This document shows positions 41,576 to 49,559 of a stretch of DNA of 64,000 bases, piece after piece. The notes under the pieces are model-generated. The model saw only the letters and a program-made list of their open reading frames with translations. It did no database searches and had not been told where the DNA came from. Position numbers and translations under genes: made by a program. How positions within the stretch are numbered: position 1 is the first letter of the stretch; each line of letters starts with the position of its first letter. Location of the stretch: NCBI GenBank assembly GCA_016779995.1, contig JADHMO010000005.1, positions 64,099-128,098 of the forward strand. The letters are read 5' to 3'. The DNA is from Flavobacteriales bacterium (GTDB lineage Bacteria; Bacteroidota; Bacteroidia; Flavobacteriales; UBA7312).

Positions 41576-43669
41576 ATGCAAGAGTTGTTCAATTCAATAG
41601 AATATTTGAAAGGTGTTGGACCCAAAAGAGCGGAGCTCTTAAGGAAAGAACTTGGGCTTTATACTTTTGGTGATTTATTGCACTATTTTCCGTTTAGATA
41701 TATTGACAAAACTAAATTCTACAAAACAAGTGAGATAAACAGCGATTTACCTTATGTACAACTTGTTGGTCACATCAACAATCTACAAGAAGTAGGCGCA
41801 AAACATAGCAAACGATTAACGGCAAAGTTTCAAGATGAAAATGGTGCTATCGAATTGGTGTGGTTTAAAGGCACTAAATGGATAAAAGATAGTATTAAGG
41901 TCAATAATAAGTATGTTGTATTTGGCAAACCTAACCTATATAATGGAAAGATAAATATCGTACATCCAGAATTAGAAACCATTGATGAAAAGCATCAAAC
42001 AAAACTCAATGCACTTCAACCTATATATTCTACTACCGAATCGCTATCAAACAAAGGGTTAACCAATAAAGCAATTGGCAAACTTACTTCGGTATTATTA
42101 CCACAGGTAATCAATAATATAAAAGAAAACCTCTCGAGTGAACTGATACAAAAACTCAATTTAATTCCTCGTCGTGAAGCTTATACGAATATTCATTTCC
42201 CAACTAATACCAAAACTTTACAACAAGCACAATACAGACTTAAATTTGAGGAATTGTTTTTCATACAATTACAACTAATAAGAATGAAAATCGTTCGCCA
42301 ACAAAAGCTTAAAGGCTTTGCGCTTTCTCAAATCGGTGAACACTTCAACAATTTTTTTCACAATCACCTACCTTTTGAACTAACAAATGCTCAAAAGCGT
42401 GTTTTAAAAGAAATACGTCACGATTGCGCCAAAGAGTCTCAAATGAATCGTTTACTTCAAGGAGATGTTGGCAGTGGTAAAACACTTGTTGCCTTAATGA
42501 GTATTTTAATGGCAATAGATAATGGATTTCAAACCTGTCTAATGGCTCCTACTGAAATTTTAGCTCAACAACATTTTGAAACTATCTCTAATTTACTAGC
42601 TGAAATGCCCATAAAGATTTCACTTCTTACTGGCTCAGTAAAAAAATCACATCGCACCGTAATACACGAAGGCTTAGAAAAAGGAGAAACACACATTCTT
42701 ATTGGCACACACGCTTTACTAGAAGATAAAGTAAAATTTAAAAATTTAGGCTTTGTTGTAATTGATGAACAACACCGTTTTGGTGTAGCTCAACGTGCTA
42801 AAATGTGGCTAAAAAATAATAAGCCCCCACACGTGTTAGTGATGACAGCTACTCCGATTCCTAGAACATTAGCTATGACTTTATATGGAGACTTAGACGT
42901 TTCTGTAATTGATGAATTACCCCCAGGCAGAAAAGCTATAAAAACCATTTGGAAATCTGAAAGTGGCAGACTAGCTATGTTAGGTTTTGTCCAAAAAGAA
43001 ATAGAAAAAGGAAGACAAGCCTATATAGTTTACCCACTAATCAATGAAAGTGAAACACTAGATTATAAAGATTTGATGGACGGCTACGAAAGTATTTGCA
43101 GAACTTTTAAAGGAAAACAAATCAGCATTGTACATGGGCAAATGAAATCTGAAGACAAAGATTTCGAAATGAATCGATTTACTAAAGGAGAAACACAAAT
43201 TATGGTTGCAACAACCGTTATTGAAGTTGGTGTAAACGTTCCTAATGCCTCAATTATGGTTATCGAAAGTGCTGAACGTTTTGGCTTATCTCAGCTTCAC
43301 CAATTGAGAGGTAGAGTTGGTAGAGGAGCTGAACAATCGTATTGTATCTTGATGAGTGGCAATAAAATAAGTACGGAAGGACAAGAAAGACTAAAAACTA
43401 TGGTTAGAACAACCGATGGCTTTGAAATTGCAGAGGTAGACCTGAAACTTCGAGGACCTGGCGACTTAATGGGTACGCAACAAAGTGGAATGCTAGAGTT
43501 AAAAATTGCCGATATAATGAAAGATAATGCGATTTTACAATATGCTAGACAACTTGCCCTTACTTTATTGGAAGAAGATCCAGAACTAAAACTCCCTAAA
43601 AACAAAGCTATTCTCAATCATTATAAAGAGATTAGCAACAAACAACTTGAATGGAGTAGAATATCTTAA
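41576..43669 (+). CDS. recG: ATP-dependent DNA helicase RecG
   Basis: 697 residues, normal length. It remodels stalled replication forks and branched recombination intermediates. An N-terminal wedge/OB domain (about 1-270), starting YLKGVGPKRAELLRKELGL, is followed by two helicase lobes: Walker A QGDVGSGKTLVAL near residue 297, the DEQH box DEQHRFGV near 397, TATPIPRTLAMT, and ATTVIEVGVNVP with RGRVGRG. The C-terminal region FEIAEVDLKLRGPGDLMGTQ is the TRG-like motif used to couple ATP hydrolysis to branch migration. Confidence 0.97.
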   Translation: MQELFNSIEYLKGVGPKRAELLRKELGLYTFGDLLHYFPFRYIDKTKFYKTSEINSDLPYVQLVGHINNLQEVGAKHSKRLTAKFQDENGAIELVWFKGTKWIKDSIKVNNKYVVFGKPNLYNGKINIVHPELETIDEKHQTKLNALQPIYSTTESLSNKGLTNKAIGKLTSVLLPQVINNIKENLSSELIQKLNLIPRREAYTNIHFPTNTKTLQQAQYRLKFEELFFIQLQLIRMKIVRQQKLKGFALSQIGEHFNNFFHNHLPFELTNAQKRVLKEIRHDCAKESQMNRLLQGDVGSGKTLVALMSILMAIDNGFQTCLMAPTEILAQQHFETISNLLAEMPIKISLLTGSVKKSHRTVIHEGLEKGETHILIGTHALLEDKVKFKNLGFVVIDEQHRFGVAQRAKMWLKNNKPPHVLVMTATPIPRTLAMTLYGDLDVSVIDELPPGRKAIKTIWKSESGRLAMLGFVQKEIEKGRQAYIVYPLINESETLDYKDLMDGYESICRTFKGKQISIVHGQMKSEDKDFEMNRFTKGETQIMVATTVIEVGVNVPNASIMVIESAERFGLSQLHQLRGRVGRGAEQSYCILMSGNKISTEGQERLKTMVRTTDGFEIAEVDLKLRGPGDLMGTQQSGMLELKIADIMKDNAILQYARQLALTLLEEDPELKLPKNKAILNHYKEISNKQLEWSRIS

Positions 43670-43672
43670 TAT

Positions 43673-43703
43673 AATGAGCTATATAACACCTCATTCTTTT
43701 TCT
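43673..43703 (+). terminator. Weak terminator candidate between recG and pheT
   Basis: AATGAG (43673-43678) and CTCATT (43690-43695) can form a six-base stem with an 11-base loop, followed by C and five T. Stem is short; a low-confidence call. Confidence 0.3.
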
Positions 43704-43711
43704 TACTTTTG
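43704..43711 (+). promoter_or_regulatory. -7 box of pheT
   Basis: TACTTTTG followed by CC matches TAnnTTTG exactly, 20 bases before the pheT ATG. Confidence 0.6.
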
Positions 43712-43731
43712 CCTTAATAATTTTACTCTAG

Positions 43732-46155
43732 ATGAAGATTTCATACAATTGGTTAAAAGAATACATAGATGTTGATTTAGATGCAACAACTGTTGCTCGA
43801 TACTTGACCGACACAGGACTTGAAGTTGAAGGAATAGAACACGTAGAAAGTGTTAAAGGTGGACTGAAAGGTATTGTTATTGGTGAGGTATTAACAAAAG
43901 AACAACATCCCAATGCCGACAGACTCAGCATTACAACAGTAAATATAGGTCAAGAAGAAGCTCTTAAAATTGTTTGTGGCGCACCAAATGTTGAAGCAGG
44001 ACAAAAAGTTCCTGTTGCTACTATTGGAACTGTCTTGTATTCTGACAACGAATCGTTTAAAATCAAAAAAGGAAAAATTAGAGGTGAAGTATCAGAGGGT
44101 ATGATTTGTGCTGAAGATGAAATTGGTCTTGGCGATAGTCATGAGGGCATTATGGTTCTCGATTCAAATGCAAAAGTAGGCCAATTAGCTAGTGAATACT
44201 TCAATATAGAAACGGACATTGTTTTTGAAATTGGATTAACTCCGAATCGTTCAGACGCCATGTCACACATAGGAGTAGCCAGAGATTTAGCGGCAGTACT
44301 TAACCACAACAACATAAAATGTCAGTTAAATTTTGCTGATATAAGTGCATTCAAAGAAGGGTCAGAAAAACCTCTATCTATAGAAGTTAAAGATGAAAAA
44401 TCATGCCCTAGATACGCAGGTATAAGTATTAAAAATGTAAAAGTAAAAGCCTCACCAGATTGGCTACAAAAAAGACTTCAATCTATTGGTTTAACTCCAA
44501 TCAATAATGTTGTAGACATCACAAATTATGTTCTACACGAAACTGGTCAGCCATTACACGCTTTTGACGCTAAAAAAATTGAGAAGGATACAGTTATTGT
44601 TCAACAGTTAGAAGATAAAACAAAATTCACTACTCTCGATGATGTAGAAAGAGAACTATCATCTGAAGACTTGATGATATGTGATGGTAAAAATCAGCCC
44701 ATGTGTATTGCTGGTGTTTTTGGAGGTAAAAATTCTGGAGTTGAGAAAACCACAACAGAAATATTTCTAGAAAGTGCCTATTTTAACCCTGTATCTGTTA
44801 GAAAAACAGCTAAAAGACATGCCCTCAGCACAGATGCTTCCTTTCGATTTGAAAGAAGTGTTGACCCTAATCTAGTAATTTATGCTTTAAAAAGAGCTGC
44901 TTTGCTAATAGAAGACATTTGTGAAGGTTATGTATCTAGCTATGTAAGTGATTTATATCCAAACGAAATAAAAGACACAAAAATAGAACTCAACTTCAAT
45001 AAAATAGACAAGTTAATTGGTGAAAAAATAGATAAAGACACCATTACATCTATTTTAAAAAATCTAGACATTAAAATAACAAAAGAAGACAAGGAAAAAT
45101 TACTCCTTTCAGTTCCACCTTATAGAGTTGACGTCACTAGAGAAGAAGATGTTGTAGAAGAAATTTTAAGAATATATGGCTATAACAACATTCATATTCC
45201 AACTCAGCTTAAATCATCAATTGTATATTCTGACAAATTAGATGAAGACTATTTACAAAATGTCATTTCAGACCTACTCTCGAATAATGGTTTTAATGAA
45301 TGTATGAATAACTCTTTATCCAAGTCTGGCTACTCGGAACTAATTACTGAAATTAAATTAGATGAGCAGGTGAAACTACTCAATCCATTAAGTCAAGATT
45401 TAGATGGAATGAGACAAAGCCTATTATTTTCTGGATTAGAAAGCATCGCTTATAATTTAAATAGAAAGAACCATAATTTAAGCTTTTACGAATTCGGAAA
45501 AACCTACCACATTATCAATAGTAAATATATTGAGAAAAAGAAACTTATTTTGCTAGCTTGTGGAAATGAAAAATCTGAAAGTTGGAACGAACAGAACAAG
45601 AAAAAAGATTTTTTCTGGATTAAACAAAAGGTTGAACACATTTTAAAGCGCCTAGGGTTTCATAATTTGAAAGGAAATAGTAACGATTTATCATACCTAG
45701 TCGATGCATATTCATTTAATTTTAAGAAAAATAAAATTGCTGATTTTGGTTTCGTTAATAAAGCCACTTTGAAAGCCTTTGGTATCAAAACAGAAGTTTT
45801 ATATGCAGAGTTAGACTGGGATTTAATAGTTAAAAATATTCACTCTAAAACTAAATATTCTGAAGTCAATAAATTCCCTAGTGTAAGAAGAGATTTGGCA
45901 CTTTTACTAGATAAAGATGTTGAATTTTCAAAACTATACTCATTAGCAAAACAAACGGAAACAAATTTGCTGAAATCAGTCAATTTATTTGATGTTTATG
46001 AAGGCGATAAATTACCAGAAAATAAGAAATCATACGCTTTAAGTTTTATTCTTGAAGACAAAGAAAATACCCTAACCGATTCACAAATTGATGGGGTTAT
46101 GGATAAATTAATTAATACATTTGAACAGAAAGTAGGAGCTGAAGTAAGAAAGTAA
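43732..46155 (+). CDS. pheT: Phenylalanine--tRNA ligase, beta subunit
   Basis: 807 residues. With PheS it charges tRNA-Phe. The N-terminal tRNA-binding OB domain (about 40-150) has LTKEQHPNADRLSITTVNIG and IVCGAPNV. The editing B3/B4 domain contains PRYAGISIKNVKV and the segment LHETGQPLHAFDA. The B5 domain follows (IELNFNKIDKLIGEKI), then the catalytic-like core. The C-terminal anticodon-binding FDX-ACB domain (SEVNKFPSVRRDLALLL to GAEVRK) completes the protein. pheS is not adjacent, as often in Bacteroidota. Confidence 0.97.
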   Translation: MKISYNWLKEYIDVDLDATTVARYLTDTGLEVEGIEHVESVKGGLKGIVIGEVLTKEQHPNADRLSITTVNIGQEEALKIVCGAPNVEAGQKVPVATIGTVLYSDNESFKIKKGKIRGEVSEGMICAEDEIGLGDSHEGIMVLDSNAKVGQLASEYFNIETDIVFEIGLTPNRSDAMSHIGVARDLAAVLNHNNIKCQLNFADISAFKEGSEKPLSIEVKDEKSCPRYAGISIKNVKVKASPDWLQKRLQSIGLTPINNVVDITNYVLHETGQPLHAFDAKKIEKDTVIVQQLEDKTKFTTLDDVERELSSEDLMICDGKNQPMCIAGVFGGKNSGVEKTTTEIFLESAYFNPVSVRKTAKRHALSTDASFRFERSVDPNLVIYALKRAALLIEDICEGYVSSYVSDLYPNEIKDTKIELNFNKIDKLIGEKIDKDTITSILKNLDIKITKEDKEKLLLSVPPYRVDVTREEDVVEEILRIYGYNNIHIPTQLKSSIVYSDKLDEDYLQNVISDLLSNNGFNECMNNSLSKSGYSELITEIKLDEQVKLLNPLSQDLDGMRQSLLFSGLESIAYNLNRKNHNLSFYEFGKTYHIINSKYIEKKKLILLACGNEKSESWNEQNKKKDFFWIKQKVEHILKRLGFHNLKGNSNDLSYLVDAYSFNFKKNKIADFGFVNKATLKAFGIKTEVLYAELDWDLIVKNIHSKTKYSEVNKFPSVRRDLALLLDKDVEFSKLYSLAKQTETNLLKSVNLFDVYEGDKLPENKKSYALSFILEDKENTLTDSQIDGVMDKLINTFEQKVGAEVRK

Positions 46156-46166
46156 ATTCAATTTCT

Positions 46167-46174
46167 TATATTTG
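46167..46174 (+). promoter_or_regulatory. -7 box for the 46210 barrel gene and downstream lipoprotein
   Basis: TATATTTG matches TAnnTTTG and lies 35 bases before the ATG at 46210. Confidence 0.5.
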
Positions 46175-46209
46175 ACATCACTAATTTAATAGAAAAACAC
46201 CTAGTTATA

Positions 46210-47412
46210 ATGAAAAAAGTTGCCATAGTACTAGCCATGATGTTTGGCGGAATAATTTCTCAAGCACAAGAAAGCGTAGTAAAAATTAGCGGTTTAGATG
46301 CTGCTTTTGGTATGTATGAAGTATCATACGAGCGTACATTCAATGAAGGAATTAATATTATTAAGCCAAGAGGAAGATCTAGAAAACAAGGAAAGTGGCC
46401 CAATATTTTAACTAAAGGTTCGATGCAATATTCACTTTCATTCTTTTCTTCTAAGCATGACCAAACTTTTGGTGCTGGGATGACTGCAGTAATAGATACT
46501 AACAGTAACCATGACCCTGGTAATTTAGTTTCTGGAACACAAGTTGTTGCCGATCCATTAGAGCATTCTGTATCTAGATTAGCAACTACCACAATTAGTG
46601 GTTTTGGCTTAGGAGTTGAATATAGAAGCTACATTAAAACGTATGAACAAAAAATTGGCGACCCTCCAAGAGGCTGGTATATTGCTCCTTTTGTTAACAT
46701 ACAATCTAAAAGTATTGATTTCGATGACAATACACCTCTTGAAACTAATCAAGCTATGAATTATCTAATGTACCCTAACAATCCTACCTATGTTGATGCT
46801 GTTTTTGGCAACTACTCGGGTCCTTGGTTAGGTACTGAAAATACTGACCCTGCATCACCTGACTTTGGTTCTCTTAGTACAAATGGAGCAAATACAAGCA
46901 ATCCTAATGGCTCAAATGCTACAGTAAGTAATAATGACCTAAGCTGGCACGATGTGTCCTATAAGCATAATGAATTTGGTTTAATTGCAGGTATCGCTAT
47001 TGGTCGTCAATGGTTGTTTTATGATAAGATATCTTTAGATGTACAAATCGGACCTCAATACAGCATCGTAAATAGAAGCGAAAGGGTATTTAATGGAAAC
47101 GATGATTGGAATTTAAACCAAACTGCTGATAATGTAAATACTGTTGCTTCTGCTGCAGGCAATACTGCTGATTTTTATTTACAAACAAAATATGGAGATG
47201 TATATGCTTTTGATGGTAATGCTCCTGATTCAGATGTTGCAAATGGATATTATGGCATCGTCGATGAAAGTGGTACAAATGTTGTTATCAAAGCCAAAGG
47301 GAATGAATCATTAAAGTTCTCCTCTGGTTTTTATAGAGACTTACCTGGATTAACTGATTTTGCTAAAATAGAAACATATAGAATTAAAATTAGAGTAGGA
47401 TACGCATTCTAG
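46210..47412 (+). CDS. Putative outer-membrane beta-barrel protein
   Basis: 400 residues. A signal peptide (MKKVAIVLAMMFGGIISQAQ) is followed by GLDAAFGMYEVSYERTF, which resembles the first strand of DUF3575-like or porin-type barrels, then FGLGVEYRSYI, RGWYIAPFVNIQSKSI, GLIAGIAIGRQWLF and SLDVQIGPQYSIVNRSER, all amphipathic strands. The last residues YRIKIRVGYAF end in Phe, as barrel proteins do. Between them is a long Asn/Gly/Thr-rich insert (about 185-245) probably forming external loops. I know no named family. The lipoprotein gene follows after 35 bases with no terminator between. Confidence 0.72.
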   Translation: MKKVAIVLAMMFGGIISQAQESVVKISGLDAAFGMYEVSYERTFNEGINIIKPRGRSRKQGKWPNILTKGSMQYSLSFFSSKHDQTFGAGMTAVIDTNSNHDPGNLVSGTQVVADPLEHSVSRLATTTISGFGLGVEYRSYIKTYEQKIGDPPRGWYIAPFVNIQSKSIDFDDNTPLETNQAMNYLMYPNNPTYVDAVFGNYSGPWLGTENTDPASPDFGSLSTNGANTSNPNGSNATVSNNDLSWHDVSYKHNEFGLIAGIAIGRQWLFYDKISLDVQIGPQYSIVNRSERVFNGNDDWNLNQTADNVNTVASAAGNTADFYLQTKYGDVYAFDGNAPDSDVANGYYGIVDESGTNVVIKAKGNESLKFSSGFYRDLPGLTDFAKIETYRIKIRVGYAF

Positions 47413-47447
47413 TCTTTAACACAATCACAACCTTAACATTTTATAGT

Positions 47448-47825
47448 ATGAATTTTAAAATTTTATTTACTGGACTATTGTCTACAATCTTATTGACTTC
47501 TTGTTTAGATTGTATGGATTGTCAAAGTACTACAGATATTAGTTTATCAGTGGAGTATTATTCATCCAATAACGGCTCAATGAGTTTAGACTCAACAACT
47601 AATTTTAGTTATAGTGGCCCAGGATATGTCAACACAGCCCTACCTACTAATATTACTTCTTCAACTGACATCAGCCCTTACCTAAGTCCTATCACAATAA
47701 GAGAAGCGTGTGGTGAAGATTTAAAAGATATAAATAACTCTACCGTTAGTTTTGAGACAACAATCGGTGACTCCATTTCAGGAATTTATAAATACAATTG
47801 GTCTGAAAGTTGGGACTGTAAATAA
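47448..47825 (+). CDS. Small lipoprotein with CxxCxxC next to the lipid anchor
   Basis: 125 residues. Lipobox LLTSC with lipidated Cys19, followed by LDCMDC, so Cys22 and Cys25 lie immediately next to the anchor. The mature part is acidic and Ser/Thr-rich, ends in WDCK and carries one more Cys in REACGEDL. The spacing could hold a metal or form disulphides. No family recognised. It is probably co-transcribed with the barrel gene upstream. A terminator follows. Confidence 0.62.
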   Translation: MNFKILFTGLLSTILLTSCLDCMDCQSTTDISLSVEYYSSNNGSMSLDSTTNFSYSGPGYVNTALPTNITSSTDISPYLSPITIREACGEDLKDINNSTVSFETTIGDSISGIYKYNWSESWDCK

Positions 47826-47840
47826 TCAAAATCCAGTTAT

Positions 47841-47874
47841 AAAAAAAGCACATCTATACGATGTGCTTTTTTTT
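47841..47874. terminator. Bidirectional terminator between the lipoprotein and TPR-SPOR genes
   Basis: GCACATC (47848-47854), loop TATAC, GATGTGC (47860-47866), flanked by seven A on the left and eight T on the right, so it can act on both converging transcripts. Confidence 0.85.
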
Positions 47875-47895
47875 ATTGTAATAATAGTCTTTCCT

Positions 47896-49503
47896 TTAAA
47901 ACTCTGATGCAAAGTCAGTCCTGACACCATCCTTAAACGCTATAATAAATGCATTCTCATATCCATTAGAGCTAACTTTCAATAAATAAGACTCTGCTTT
48001 TTTGTAGCTATCGTAATTTCCACATATGAAGGTGAAAAAGTCATTACCTAATGGTACGGTAATTAAATCGTCATGCAAATAGATATCTATAGGCATATTA
48101 AATTCGCTGAAGTCACCTAATGCAACTCTGAAAATAGCTCCATCTAAAAAGGATAAATCTACATCACTATTTTTAATACCTGTTCTTACGTATTCTTTAT
48201 AAATTTCTGTAAGCTCATTCTTGTATTTTTCATGATTTTTAAAAGCTTTCTTAGCACTTTTCAAATCATCTAATTCATTGTGAATAGCTACTTGATTTTG
48301 ATAGGACAATAAGAAGTATTTATCCAATGAATTACATTGTTCTAATAATTCTATCGCTTTATCTTTCTTTCCTAGACCATATTGCATTACAGCTATATTG
48401 TATGTCAAATCTCTATCATCATACACTTGTTTGGAAAGCATTTCGATAATAGGCCCAACTTTCTTTTTATCTCTTTCTTCAGAGCTTCTGAAATAAGACA
48501 TTGCTAAATTAGTGTTAACATAGCTTAATGTTAATTGTGAAACCTTAGCTTGATTGAATTTCTTCAAAGATGACTTAAATGCTTTGATAGCAAGAGGAAA
48601 TTCTCCTGCATTAAATAGCACAACACCTTGATCATATAATTCTTGACCTTCTCTAAGCTTTTTTCTTAGGCGATCATCAAAAGCTGTAATTGTCTCATTT
48701 TTTAATACAGATTTTCCATCTCCTTTAGCTGATAAAGTGATAGGGTCGATATTAATACCTTTGGGGGGTTCTGATTTTATTTCAATTTTTTCTACTTTGT
48801 TTGAGTTTTTAGCTTTTTCTTTTTTCTTAGCTAAAGCTAATTGCTCTTTTCTTTGCTCCTCTGCTAAATCATCTTGGGCATATTTTAAGCGAGTAAGTAC
48901 TTTTTCTGCTTTCTTAGTGTCATTTATGGCTTGATATACAGCCGCCAAGTTTCCGTAGGCTTTAAAAAAGTTTTTATCCATTTTAATTACTGACTCTAAT
49001 TGCTCAGCTGCTAATACCTCGTTTCCATTTAAATAATTTAAAATGGCAAGATTATATAACCATTCCTTTTCTTTTTCTACAGAACTAGTAACCAGTTCAA
49101 GGTATCTTAATACTTTCTTCTGATTTCGATCATCATTACTAAGCTGATGAGCTAATGCAAGTTGTAAATTTGGAAAATTTAGGGCATCGTCATTTAGCTT
49201 AGCTCTTTTATAATTTTTAAATGCTGTCTTAAAAGAAAGAATAGCCTCTTCGTTATCAGACTGTTGCATTAATTGCACTCCTTTAGTGTAAGCCTCGTCA
49301 GCAAGTTTAACTTGCTCAGCAGTTCTATCGCTAAGTCCTTTAACCTTAGCGTACTCCATAACCTTAGCAACGTCAGAAATGATAATTAAATCATTTTGAC
49401 TAATAGAAACAGCGACATTATCCTCAATAATAAGAGAATCAGCTGCCATTGAATTGAACGTTGCAAAAGCAAAAATCGCTATTAAATAAATAAATTTTTT
49501 CAT
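47896..49503 (-). CDS. Exported TPR protein with duplicated TPR block and C-terminal SPOR-like domain
   Basis: 535 residues. Signal peptide (MKKFIYLIAIFAFATFNSMA). Two copies of a TPR block lie at about 66-212 and 284-430: AYTKGVQLMQQSDNEEAILS matches LYDQGVVLFNAGEFPLAIKA at corresponding positions. A charged Lys/Glu linker (about 213-245) separates them. The C-terminal 78 residues (from FRVALGDFSEF, through TFICGNYDSYKKAESYLLKV, to YENAFIIAFKDG) have the shape of a SPOR domain, which binds denuded peptidoglycan glycan chains. A periplasmic scaffold role is plausible. It lies 57 bases after the giant T9SS protein on the same strand and is followed by a bidirectional terminator. Function is inferred. 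Confidence 0.72.
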   Translation of the reverse strand: MKKFIYLIAIFAFATFNSMAADSLIIEDNVAVSISQNDLIIISDVAKVMEYAKVKGLSDRTAEQVKLADEAYTKGVQLMQQSDNEEAILSFKTAFKNYKRAKLNDDALNFPNLQLALAHQLSNDDRNQKKVLRYLELVTSSVEKEKEWLYNLAILNYLNGNEVLAAEQLESVIKMDKNFFKAYGNLAAVYQAINDTKKAEKVLTRLKYAQDDLAEEQRKEQLALAKKKEKAKNSNKVEKIEIKSEPPKGINIDPITLSAKGDGKSVLKNETITAFDDRLRKKLREGQELYDQGVVLFNAGEFPLAIKAFKSSLKKFNQAKVSQLTLSYVNTNLAMSYFRSSEERDKKKVGPIIEMLSKQVYDDRDLTYNIAVMQYGLGKKDKAIELLEQCNSLDKYFLLSYQNQVAIHNELDDLKSAKKAFKNHEKYKNELTEIYKEYVRTGIKNSDVDLSFLDGAIFRVALGDFSEFNMPIDIYLHDDLITVPLGNDFFTFICGNYDSYKKAESYLLKVSSNGYENAFIIAFKDGVRTDFASEF

Positions 49504-49529
49504 CTAATTTGAATCGTTTTAGTATTGTA

Positions 49530-49537
49530 CGAAAGTA
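49530..49537 (-). promoter_or_regulatory. -7-like box for the TPR-SPOR gene
   Basis: On the minus strand TACTTTCG (one mismatch to TAnnTTTG) lies 26 bases before the ATG at 49503. The gene could also be read through from the giant gene, as no terminator separates them. Confidence 0.35.
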
Positions 49538-49559
49538 ATGAAAATTTAAAAACTAATAA

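Noticed and set aside
47090-47278. His-rich 62-residue minus-strand frame
   Set aside because: A composition artefact: the reverse strand of Asn/Asp-rich codons in the barrel gene, with no start signals.
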